Source: Blastomonas ursincola (GTDB taxonomy: Bacteria > Pseudomonadota > Alphaproteobacteria > Sphingomonadales > Sphingomonadaceae). Taken from it: a DNA stretch of 64,000 nt. Made by a program: the position numbers and the translations under genes. The stretch spans positions 1,041,132-1,105,131 of the forward strand of contig NZ_VDES01000002.1 in assembly GCF_013607875.1 (NCBI RefSeq), read 5' to 3'. The notes beneath the pieces are model-generated. The model ran no database searches. It saw nothing but the letters and a program-made list of their open reading frames with translations, and was not told the DNA's origin. Below, in pieces: positions 37,841-45,565 of the stretch; positions within the stretch are counted from its first letter, which is position 1; the number at the start of each line of letters is the position of its first letter.

Positions 37841-38965
37841 TCAGTTCCCTGCCAGCAGCATCTTGAGCTCGCTGATGCCCGATACCGCGACCTTGTCACC
37901 CGGCTTCAGCCCATCGGACAGGATCGTCCGGTCGCCAGACTGGCCTGCAACCGTCACCGCGCGCGGCGCGAAGCCCTTGCTGGTCTGCAGCAGCACATGC
38001 GGTTTGCCGTCGATGGTGGTCATCGCGCGCGAAGGCACGCTGACGCCGGGCTGTGCGCTGTCATGATGGATGACCACCATCACCGACTTGCCCGCGACCA
38101 GCGGCGGGGTGCCGTCGATCCGCGCCTTGGCGATGATCGACCGGGTCGCCGGATCGAGCGAGCTGCCCAGCGACAGGATCGAACCGGTCAGTTCCGGCAT
38201 CGCGCCCGTTGCCGGGACGGCGATGCGCATGCCGGGGCGGACCTGGCCCGCCAGCCGCTCGGGCAGCTGCAGATCGAGCGTGAACGCGGCGCTGTTCTCG
38301 ATCACGAAGGGCGCCGAGGTCGCCATGACGGGCCCGCCGACCTGTGCGGTCATCGCCGCGACGCGCCCGCCGATTGGCGCGCGCAGCGTGACCTCCCCTG
38401 ATGCGCTGGCGCCTGCCTGACGAAGGATGCGCGCGTTTTCCGCGACATCGGTGCGCGCGACGCGGATCGCGGCGTTCATCTCGTCGGCGCGCGCGCCTGC
38501 GACAATGCCTTCCTGCACCAGCTGACGGGTACGTGCGGCGCTGGCTTCGGCCAGGCCCAGCCGCGCCTGGGCGCGCGCAAGCTCCGCGCCATATTGCAGC
38601 GGTTCGCGGCTCCTGACGGTCGCCAGGGCTTGTCCGGCCGAAACCTGCTGACCCTGGATGACATGCAGCCGGACGATCGCGCCGTCGAACGGGGCGGTGA
38701 CCGCCACCTGGGCTTCGGGGGGCAGGGTGATGGCGGCAGGGACGGTGCCCAGCGGCACGTTCATCGCGGCCTCAGCCACTACAGTCTGGACGCCCAGGCG
38801 CCGCAATTGCTGCGCGCTGAGTGCCCCCGTGGCGACCGGCATATCGGCCGTTTCCTGACCGGCACCATCAGGCTGACCCGATCCTCCGAGCAGCCGATAG
38901 CCAGCGAAGGCGGCGACAATCGCCAGTGCCGCGAGAGTTGCGTAGAGAATCTTTGCCCTGTCCAT
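37841..38965 (-). CDS. RND periplasmic adaptor (CzcB/CusB-type)
   Basis: 374 residues: one N-terminal hydrophobic segment (about 7-26), then the membrane-fusion layout of a barrel-sandwich lipoyl part (APFDGAIVRLHVIQGQQVSA), an alpha hairpin (about 125-180), the lipoyl return (LRAPIGGRVAAM), a beta-barrel and a membrane-proximal domain. No His- or Met-rich metal-binding tail is seen, unlike CzcB proper. It bridges the pump and TolC-like channel. Confidence 0.9.
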   Translation of the reverse strand: MDRAKILYATLAALAIVAAFAGYRLLGGSGQPDGAGQETADMPVATGALSAQQLRRLGVQTVVAEAAMNVPLGTVPAAITLPPEAQVAVTAPFDGAIVRLHVIQGQQVSAGQALATVRSREPLQYGAELARAQARLGLAEASAARTRQLVQEGIVAGARADEMNAAIRVARTDVAENARILRQAGASASGEVTLRAPIGGRVAAMTAQVGGPVMATSAPFVIENSAAFTLDLQLPERLAGQVRPGMRIAVPATGAMPELTGSILSLGSSLDPATRSIIAKARIDGTPPLVAGKSVMVVIHHDSAQPGVSVPSRAMTTIDGKPHVLLQTSKGFAPRAVTVAGQSGDRTILSDGLKPGDKVAVSGISELKMLLAGN

Positions 38966-39011
38966 CGCGACCTCGTGACGGGCAAAGCTGACGGTTGCCT
39001 GACAGCGGCTG

Positions 39012-40028
39012 CTATTGCCGGAAATCGAGGATCAGGCTGCTCGAGGCTGGATCGGTGCGGATCGATCCGCGATGCACCTGCATGATGCGGTGGACGATGG
39101 CCAGGCCCAAGCCGGCGCCATCGGGACTGGCGTGATCGGCGCGCGCGGTGCGTCGAATCATCCGTTCGAGCTGCTCTTCCGAAAGCCCCGGACCCCCGTC
39201 CGACACGCGGATGACGGCGCTGTCATCCAGGATCACCCGCACCGTACCGGCAGGAGGCGTCACGCGCACCGCGTTGTCGATCAGATTGCGCAGGGCGGCC
39301 CCGATCGCCTCGCGGCGTCCACGCAGGCTCGGCGGCTGGCCGTCGCTGACCAGCTCGATCATCCGACCCGAGGCGATCACGGTCGGCGCGGTGCGGGCGA
39401 TCACGTCGCTGGCAAGTTGGGCCAGATCGACATCGTCGGTCGCGGTCGCCGCAGCCTCCTGCGCATCCATCTGCGCCAGCAGCATCAGCTGGTCGATCAG
39501 CCGCCGCATCGCCGCGACATCGCCCTTCAGCCGTGCCGCCGGCTCCCCCTCCATCCCGTCGAGTTCGAGCATCATCGCCGCGAGCGGGGTGCGCAGTTCG
39601 TGCGCGACATCGGCGGCAAAGGCTTCCTGCTGCGCCGCCGATTGCTCGAGCCGCCCCAGCAGCGTGTTGACGGCGGTCGTGAACGGCAAGATTTCCGCGG
39701 GCAGATGTGCGTCATCGACACGGATATTGCGGTCCTGGCCCGATACCGCGTTCAGCCTGTCGGTCGCCTCGGCGAGCGGCTGGAGCGCGCGTCGCATGAC
39801 GAAATGCATCGCCAGCATCATCGGGATGGCCAGCGCCAGCACCGGAAGCACGACATGTTCGGCCATCTCGCGCAGCGCGGACCGCAGCGCGTCGGGCGCG
39901 GACATCGCGGCGAAACTGCTCCAGTATTCGAGCAGCACTGCGCCCAGCAGCAGGAACGTGCCGCCGGTAACGACCACCGCCAGGCCGCGCGCGAGCGAAC
40001 GAAAGATCGACGGTGTTGGCCGCTCCAT
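39012..40028 (-). CDS. Sensor histidine kinase of the metal-efflux operon
   Basis: 338 residues: TM1 at about 14-34, a short periplasmic loop of about 25 residues, TM2 at about 60-77, HAMP-like linker, H-box with His143 in VAHELRTPL, N-box NLIDNAVRVTP, G1 SDGGPGL and G2 GAGLGLAIVHRI. Such a small loop fits sensing at or in the membrane, perhaps of periplasmic metal. ATG at 40028 overlaps the regulator stop (TGATG); a GTG at 40031 is the other choice. Confidence 0.88.
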   Translation of the reverse strand: MERPTPSIFRSLARGLAVVVTGGTFLLLGAVLLEYWSSFAAMSAPDALRSALREMAEHVVLPVLALAIPMMLAMHFVMRRALQPLAEATDRLNAVSGQDRNIRVDDAHLPAEILPFTTAVNTLLGRLEQSAAQQEAFAADVAHELRTPLAAMMLELDGMEGEPAARLKGDVAAMRRLIDQLMLLAQMDAQEAAATATDDVDLAQLASDVIARTAPTVIASGRMIELVSDGQPPSLRGRREAIGAALRNLIDNAVRVTPPAGTVRVILDDSAVIRVSDGGPGLSEEQLERMIRRTARADHASPDGAGLGLAIVHRIMQVHRGSIRTDPASSSLILDFRQ

Positions 40029-40699
40029 CACCCGCTCCGCAGCATGTAGCCGACGCCGCGCACGGTATGCAGCTGCCCGGCGAGCCCGGCTTCCTCGAGC
40101 TTGCGGCGCAGGCGTGAGACGATCGCCTCGACCGCGTTGGGGGTCACCGGCTCGTTGAAGCTGTACAGCGCATTCTCGATCGCATCGCGCACCACCACGC
40201 TGCCCAGCCGCCGCATCAGCAGCTCGAGCAGATCGGCCTCGCGCCGCGACAGGTCGATCACCCGATCGTCGAGCCGCGCCTCGCGCGTCACCGGGTCGAA
40301 GCGCAGCGGACCGCTCTCCAGCACGCTGACCGCGCGCGGTCCGGGCCGTCGCAGCAGCGCCCGGATGCGCGCCGCCAGCTCCTCGATGTCCACTGGCTTG
40401 ACGAGATAATCATCCGCACCGGCGTCGAGCCCGGCAATCCGGTCCTCCAGCCCACCGCGCGCGGTGAGCATCAGCGCGGGCACCAGCTGGCGAAGGGCAC
40501 GCTGATGCTTCAGCCAGGCGAGCCCGTCGCCATCGGGCAACCCCAGATCAAGGATGATCGCATCGAATTCGGCACCCGCCAGGCTGTCTTCCGCCGTGGC
40601 GAGGTCAGGCGCCATGTCGCAGATGAACCCGCGCCGCCCCAGTCCTTCGGCGATCAGCCCCGCGAGCCGCTCATTGTCCTCGACGATCAGCAGACGCAA
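40028..40699 (-). CDS. OmpR-family response regulator of the metal-efflux operon
   Basis: 223 residues: receiver with VEDN pocket, Asp51 in ILDLGLPD and the Lys in DDYLVKPV; winged helix from about 125, with VVRDAIENALYSFNEPVTPN, VSRLRRKLEEAG and VRGVGYML. It is likely to activate the cytochrome b / RND operon it lies in, as CopR- and CzcR-type regulators do. 15 nt separate it from the cytochrome b gene. Confidence 0.9.
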   Translation of the reverse strand: MRLLIVEDNERLAGLIAEGLGRRGFICDMAPDLATAEDSLAGAEFDAIILDLGLPDGDGLAWLKHQRALRQLVPALMLTARGGLEDRIAGLDAGADDYLVKPVDIEELAARIRALLRRPGPRAVSVLESGPLRFDPVTREARLDDRVIDLSRREADLLELLMRRLGSVVVRDAIENALYSFNEPVTPNAVEAIVSRLRRKLEEAGLAGQLHTVRGVGYMLRSG

Positions 40700-40714
40700 G
40701 GCGCAGCTCCCGGA

Positions 40715-41455
40715 TCAGTCTTCGTCATGATCATCCTGACCGACGATGCGCAGGGCGCTGGCAGATGCATGATGTTCGGCATGTTCGGCTTTCTCGCGCG
40801 ATCCGGGCATGAAGGCGTCGCGATCATAACGGGTGATGCCGAACACGGACAGGCCGACGATCACCAGCGCTGCAAAGTTCGCCATTACGCGGCGCACGCG
40901 TGGTTCGCGCGGGATGCGCATCCCGGGTCCGGGCTTGCGGCCGGTAACCATCGCCCTGGCCAGATTGTCGCGCGTCAGGACCGACATCACCACCACGCCG
41001 ATCAGATGGACCAGGATCAGCCCGAGCAGCGAGAAGGCGAGGATTTCATGCAAATCCTCGTTTCCTGCGCCTGTCGTCATCTGGATGCCTGTGCCGACGA
41101 CCATTGCCGTGCCGGCAAGCAGCGCCAGCACCGCCAGACCGCCAAGCGGATTATGCCCCAGCGTGCGCTGCGGTCTTCCGGCCAGCAACTCCCGGACATG
41201 AGGCAGAACCGCGCCGGGTTTGACGAAGTTTGCGAACCGGGCCTGGGCATTGCCGATAAAGCCCCAGCACAGGCGAAACACGATCAGCACCGCCGCAACA
41301 TATCCGGCGGCCATGTGCCATGGGGCCAGGGGGCTCGCTTCTTCCGACGATGCAAAGGCGATCGCAATCGCTGCCACCAGCGACCAGTGAAACAGCCGGA
41401 TCGGGAGATCCCAGACGGGTACCGTAGAATGCGCGGGATGAAAGATCTTTGTCAT
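40715..41455 (-). CDS. Cytochrome b561-type membrane protein
   Basis: 246 residues with about four to five TM segments. WDLPIRLFHWSLVAAIA, PWHMAAGYVAAVL and EDLHEILAFSLLGLILVHLI provide the His ligands of a di-heme b-type cytochrome (PF01292). The C-terminus is His/Glu-rich. AGGAGG stands just upstream of the ATG at 41455. It probably passes electrons in the inner membrane. It leads the operon of a two-component system and metal pump, a placement that suggests a redox or metal-reduction role in resistance. Confidence 0.85.
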   Translation of the reverse strand: MTKIFHPAHSTVPVWDLPIRLFHWSLVAAIAIAFASSEEASPLAPWHMAAGYVAAVLIVFRLCWGFIGNAQARFANFVKPGAVLPHVRELLAGRPQRTLGHNPLGGLAVLALLAGTAMVVGTGIQMTTGAGNEDLHEILAFSLLGLILVHLIGVVVMSVLTRDNLARAMVTGRKPGPGMRIPREPRVRRVMANFAALVIVGLSVFGITRYDRDAFMPGSREKAEHAEHHASASALRIVGQDDHDED

Positions 41456-41522
41456 GCCAGCCTCCTGTCCAGTCCGTTCTGCCCAAGCTGGCTGACGGCA
41501 GCCTGACGACAGGGTGCCAAGG

Positions 41523-41535
41523 AAACAGACTGTTT
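41523..41535. promoter_or_regulatory. Perfect palindrome upstream of the cytochrome b operon
   Basis: AAACAGACTGTTT, a 13-nt palindrome, lies about 68 nt upstream of the cytochrome b start. A candidate binding site for the operon's response regulator, by position only. Confidence 0.35.
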
Positions 41536-41561
41536 GGGGGAACACCGCGCGTCGGATCCCA

Positions 41562-41580
41562 CCCCCCTAAATTTGGGGGG
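41562..41580. promoter_or_regulatory. C-tract palindrome between the cytochrome b and mcp genes
   Basis: CCCCCCTAAATTTGGGGGG is a perfect inverted repeat in the shared upstream region of two divergent units. It resembles the C-tract core of the CsoR-type operator at 47352-47375, so it may be a metal-regulator site. It may also form a strong hairpin. Confidence 0.4.
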
Positions 41581-41658
41581 CGGGGCTGAATCTAAACCAC
41601 TGGTTAGGCATTTGGGCATAGTCCCATAGGCTCTCCACACTGCGACGGGAGATCACCG

Positions 41659-43059
41659 ATGATTCAGTATTTCACTGCCAATGCGCCTATCCGGCGAAAG
41701 TTTGACATTCTGATCATTCTGCTGGGCACGCTGGTTGCCATTCCGCTGGTCGTGACATTGTCCGGTGTCGGAGGCCTTCTGGGCATCCAACTGGTCGAGC
41801 TGTTCGCGCTGGCAGCGGTGGTCGGCGTGATGCTGACCGCAAAGAAGCTCATATGCGATCCCTATGTGAACACCGTTGTCCGGATGGAGGGTCTCGCGTC
41901 GGGCGATCTCGTTTCGCCCATCCCCTATGGGCATTTCGAGGACTGCGTCGGCCGGATGAGCCGCGCGATGCTGATCTTCCGCGACAATGCCAAGGCACGC
42001 GAAGAATCGGATGCGGCACTTCAGGACGTGATCGGCGAGGTTACCTCGGCGCTCGGCCATCTGCGCGATGGCGATCTGGGCTATGCGATCAAGATCAACG
42101 CTGCGCTGGGCGAAAAGGCCAATGCCATCAGCCATGCGTTCAACGATGCGACGGCCGCGCTTTCGGCGATCCTTTCGAAGGTCGCTGAGACCGCCAGCAA
42201 TGTCCTGAACGGCGCGACCGAAATCCGCTCCGCGTCGGACGATCTTGCCCAGCGGACCGAGCAGCAGGCGGCCAACCTTCGCGACAGCGCGCTCGCCATG
42301 GCGGAAGTCACGCAGATGGTGCAGCAGACCGCGAAGAATGCGGGCGAAGTCGGCACCCAGGTGGCCGAGGCGCATGTCGCCGCGACCGATGGGGGCGCAG
42401 TGGTGCATCGCGCGGTCGATGCGATGCACGCCATCCAGAAATCGGCGAGCGAGATCACCAACATCATCGATGTCATCGATGGCATCGCCTTCCAGACCAA
42501 CCTGCTCGCGCTCAACGCCGGAGTCGAAGCCGCACGTGCCGGCGATGCAGGCAAGGGCTTTGCGGTGGTCGCCAACGAGGTGCGCGCGCTCGCACAGCGT
42601 TCCGCCGACGCCGCCAAGGACATCAAGGAATTGATCCAGGCTTCGACGGCCAGCGTTTCGGATGGCGTGGCGCTGGTCGACGAGACCGGATCGGTGCTGT
42701 TGCAGATCGGCGACCGCGTGGCGGCCGTGAACAGCCGCATCGCGGAAATCTCGGCCTCGGTGCAGGTCCAGGCGAGCCGTCTGCAGCAGGTGAACCTTGC
42801 CGTCGGCGAAATGGACAAGATGACCCAGCAGAATGCGGCGATGGTCGAGCAATCGACTGCCGCTTCGCGCAGCCTGGCAGACGAGGCCAATGATCTGGCG
42901 ATGGTGGTGCAGCGGTTCAGCGGCACTGCTGTTGCTGCGACCGCCAAAGCCAGGCCCAGCGCTCCGACGCATCGTACAAGGCCGCGTGCGGTGCCGCAAA
43001 TGGCGGGCAATCTCGCCTTGCAGACGGTGCAGGACGAGGACGACTGGTCGGAATTCTGA
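41659..43059 (+). CDS. Methyl-accepting chemotaxis protein without periplasmic domain
   Basis: 466 residues: two TM segments close together (about 13-32 and 38-58) with almost no periplasmic loop, a HAMP-like region (DPYVNTVVRMEGLASGDL), then the cytoplasmic coiled-coil with the conserved tip EITNIIDVIDGIAFQTNLLA followed by LNAGVEAARAG. It ends in DDWSEF, where the last five fit the xWxxF pentapeptide that docks CheR/CheB. It lies between the cytochrome b operon and the copper operon, which hints at redox, energy or metal taxis. A close paralogue heads the chemotaxis operon (55722-57122). Confidence 0.92.
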   Translation: MIQYFTANAPIRRKFDILIILLGTLVAIPLVVTLSGVGGLLGIQLVELFALAAVVGVMLTAKKLICDPYVNTVVRMEGLASGDLVSPIPYGHFEDCVGRMSRAMLIFRDNAKAREESDAALQDVIGEVTSALGHLRDGDLGYAIKINAALGEKANAISHAFNDATAALSAILSKVAETASNVLNGATEIRSASDDLAQRTEQQAANLRDSALAMAEVTQMVQQTAKNAGEVGTQVAEAHVAATDGGAVVHRAVDAMHAIQKSASEITNIIDVIDGIAFQTNLLALNAGVEAARAGDAGKGFAVVANEVRALAQRSADAAKDIKELIQASTASVSDGVALVDETGSVLLQIGDRVAAVNSRIAEISASVQVQASRLQQVNLAVGEMDKMTQQNAAMVEQSTAASRSLADEANDLAMVVQRFSGTAVAATAKARPSAPTHRTRPRAVPQMAGNLALQTVQDEDDWSEF

Positions 43060-43181
43060 CCTCGACTGGTCGGGCGCTCATCAGGGTCTGCGCGCCGGTC
43101 CTGGCTGTGGCCTTGCGCGTTGTGCGACTGGCTGATTGATCGGACAGAGCCGCGTTCGCTTTCTCAGACGGTTTTGCCCGA

Positions 43182-44108
43182 TCAGCTGTCGCCTGGCATG
43201 GGCGATGCCAGTCCGAGCCACGCGACGACGGCGATCACCGCCACCGCGAGCAGCAGCTCGACGAGCAGCGTTCGACGCATGGTCTGGAGCGCTTGCTGAT
43301 CCGGGGCCGGGCCAGCGTTCCAAGCGTCCGGGATGCTTCGCGCTGTCGACCGATTGGACCTGGCGCATAGCAACATGAGCGCGACCAGTCCGAGTTTCAC
43401 AACGAGCAGCTGACCATAGCGTGTCGAAAGAACGGGCAGGGCCTGGCCGAGGCCGAAGATCATCTGGCTGTTGACGACGCCTGTCAGCGCCACCACCAGC
43501 ACAAGCGCCGCGCCGACTGGTGCAAAGCCCTTGAGCGCCGCCGCAAGCGCCATGGTGCGCTCCGGATCGGATCCGGCATGGGCGCGCAGCACGAGCAGCG
43601 CGAACCAGCCGATCGCACCCAGCCAGAGCCCTGCGGCGAGCAGATGGGCTGCGTCATTCAGTCGGTGCAGCCAACCGGCAAAACCCTCGCCAACCGCGGC
43701 ATGGCCACTCCAGGCCAGGGTGCCGAGCGCGGCGCCATAAAGGCTCGCGGCGATGCTGGAGCTGGCGCGCGATGGCCGGAAAAGCAACGCCGGCACCCAT
43801 GCGAGGACAACCGTCAGGACACGTACAATCCCGGCCCGTCCGAAATCGGTGGCGCCGACTAGCGATGCTACCGCTGCCCCGTCAAGATCGAGGGGCGACT
43901 GCCCCACCATGGCCGCGATATCAGTGGCCAGGCTGAACGCTACGGCCACGGGGGCCGCCATGGCTGCGAAGATCACCCAGTTGCGGCGATCCTTGGTGCG
44001 CGCAAAGGCATGCGCGGTCATGGCATGGAAGGCGAAGCCGCCGAACAGGCCGAGCAACAGGGCATATTGCACGAAGCGCATGCCCGGCTGGACCAGCTCC
44101 ATCGCCAT
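43182..44108 (-). CDS. copD: Copper resistance protein CopD
   Basis: 308 residues with about eight TM segments. SGHAAVGEGFAGWLHRLNDA and HLLAAGLWLGAIGWFALL match the CopD domain, with His that may carry copper across the inner membrane. It lies 3 nt after copC and ends the copper operon. ATG at 44108, with a second in frame at 44102. Confidence 0.88.
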   Translation of the reverse strand: MAMELVQPGMRFVQYALLLGLFGGFAFHAMTAHAFARTKDRRNWVIFAAMAAPVAVAFSLATDIAAMVGQSPLDLDGAAVASLVGATDFGRAGIVRVLTVVLAWVPALLFRPSRASSSIAASLYGAALGTLAWSGHAAVGEGFAGWLHRLNDAAHLLAAGLWLGAIGWFALLVLRAHAGSDPERTMALAAALKGFAPVGAALVLVVALTGVVNSQMIFGLGQALPVLSTRYGQLLVVKLGLVALMLLCARSNRSTARSIPDAWNAGPAPDQQALQTMRRTLLVELLLAVAVIAVVAWLGLASPMPGDS

Positions 44109-44111
44109 GGA

Positions 44112-44501
44112 TCATTTCACCGTGAAGCTTGTCTTGCCCCGCATGCGATGACCGTCGGCTCCGGCGGCCTGCCAGCGAACCTCATAGCTGCCCGGACGAA
44201 GCGGCTGGCGCAGGTTGAGCGTCATGGTCTTGTTTCCGTTCGACCAGGCGGTGGTGAAATTGCGGATGGTCATCTCGCCATGATCCTTGACCCCCGGCAT
44301 GGCAGTCATGACGATACTGGTGGCGACCGTCGGCGGCAACAGCGCCTCGTTGAACGTCAAGGTGACCGTTTTGGGCTTGGCCACGACGGCATTGTCGGCT
44401 GGCGTCGAAGCGACGACCTTGGCATGGGCGAGCACGGCCGGAGCGGCGGCAATCGTGGTGCAGGCGAGGGCGAGGCCGGTAACAAGGGTTCCAAGACGCA
44501 T
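44112..44501 (-). CDS. copC: Periplasmic copper chaperone CopC
   Basis: 129 residues: signal peptide with cleavage before His (LA-HAKVVAS), so the mature protein starts with the His ligand of type-1 Cu(II) CopC; the other ligands lie in ADGHRMRG near the C-terminus. A small beta-barrel. ATG at 44501 has AAGGAAG 6 nt upstream, better than the TTG at 44522. Confidence 0.92.
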   Translation of the reverse strand: MRLGTLVTGLALACTTIAAAPAVLAHAKVVASTPADNAVVAKPKTVTLTFNEALLPPTVATSIVMTAMPGVKDHGEMTIRNFTTAWSNGNKTMTLNLRQPLRPGSYEVRWQAAGADGHRMRGKTSFTVK

Positions 44502-44518
44502 AACAAGCTTCCTTATCG

Positions 44519-45565
44519 TCAAAACCAGAAACGAATGCCTAGGACGAAGTTGGTGACGCTGGGGTCTTCTCCAGCGGCGCGCGCGAAATCGGCGCTGCGC
44601 CCGGTCTTCCAGACCTGCTCGACACCGACATAAGGCGCGATCTCGCGGATGATCTCGTAGCGCAGGCGGACACCAAGCTCGAAACTGTCGATGCCTGCGC
44701 CGATCCCGAGCTCGGGAACGTCCTGCGCCGCAAGGTTGAGCTCAGCGCGCGGCTGGATGAGTATGCTCTGCGCGATGCGCTGGTCGAGCTCGGCCTCGAC
44801 CCGCGCGGTCAGGTCGCCCCGGTGCGACAGGAACAGCGCGGTATCGAGCTCGAACATATAGGGCGCGAGTCCCTGGATGCCGACGACCGCATAGCTGGTA
44901 TCGGGCCCGGCGAGATCCTGGCGGAACCCGGCCTGCAGATCGAAGAACGGCGCGATCGCGCGCGAATAGAGCGCCTGGAACTCGAGCTCCTCGATCGGTT
45001 CGCCGAAACTGCCTTCGCCCTCGCTCTTGAAAAAGAACTTGTCCGTGGTGTTGCCGTAAAAGCCCTGCAGGTCCCAGAGATAGCCATTGTCACCCTGGCG
45101 TGCCTGAAACTCGGCGCGGTCGGCCTGGAACCAGAACAGGGTGAAATCGCCATGGGTTTTCTGCAGGTCCTCACGCGAGGCACGCATCGCCTCGGCACCC
45201 CAGATGGCGTCTGCCGCGCGCGGCGCGCCGCTTCCGGCTTCGGGCGGGGGCGGGGTTTCCATGTCGGGGCCGGGTGAGGCAGCCGCAGGCTCCGGCGCGC
45301 CGTGGCCCATGGCAGAATGATCCATGGTGCTGTGGTCCACCGCCCGCTGATCCGACGCCCCGTGATCCATCTCACCATGGTCCATCGTGCCATGGTCCAT
45401 GCCCTGATGCGGGTCGGCGGGCTCGGCTTTTTCCTGCGCTTGAGGATCCTGGTGACCGGCATGCGGGCCTGCAGCCTGATGGTCGCCATGCCCTTGATGC
45501 GGCTGCGCCAGCGCCGGGGTGGCGAGCGGGATCAGCGCAGCCGAGACAAGCAGCTCCAGCTTCAT
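44519..45565 (-). CDS. copB: Copper resistance outer-membrane protein CopB
   Basis: 348 residues: signal peptide 1-20 (ALA-Q), then a His/Met-rich copper-binding region with repeated MDHG units (about 22-100), a Pro-rich linker, and a C-terminal beta-barrel (about 135-348) ending in Trp-Phe. It keeps copper at the outer membrane. ATG overlaps the copA stop (ATGA). Confidence 0.92.
   Translation of the reverse strand: MKLELLVSAALIPLATPALAQPHQGHGDHQAAGPHAGHQDPQAQEKAEPADPHQGMDHGTMDHGEMDHGASDQRAVDHSTMDHSAMGHGAPEPAAASPGPDMETPPPPEAGSGAPRAADAIWGAEAMRASREDLQKTHGDFTLFWFQADRAEFQARQGDNGYLWDLQGFYGNTTDKFFFKSEGEGSFGEPIEELEFQALYSRAIAPFFDLQAGFRQDLAGPDTSYAVVGIQGLAPYMFELDTALFLSHRGDLTARVEAELDQRIAQSILIQPRAELNLAAQDVPELGIGAGIDSFELGVRLRYEIIREIAPYVGVEQVWKTGRSADFARAAGEDPSVTNFVLGIRFWF

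Noticed and set aside
35911-37866. 651-residue plus-strand open frame
   Set aside because: Antisense shadow of the RND pump gene, rich in Asp, His and Arg; no motif.
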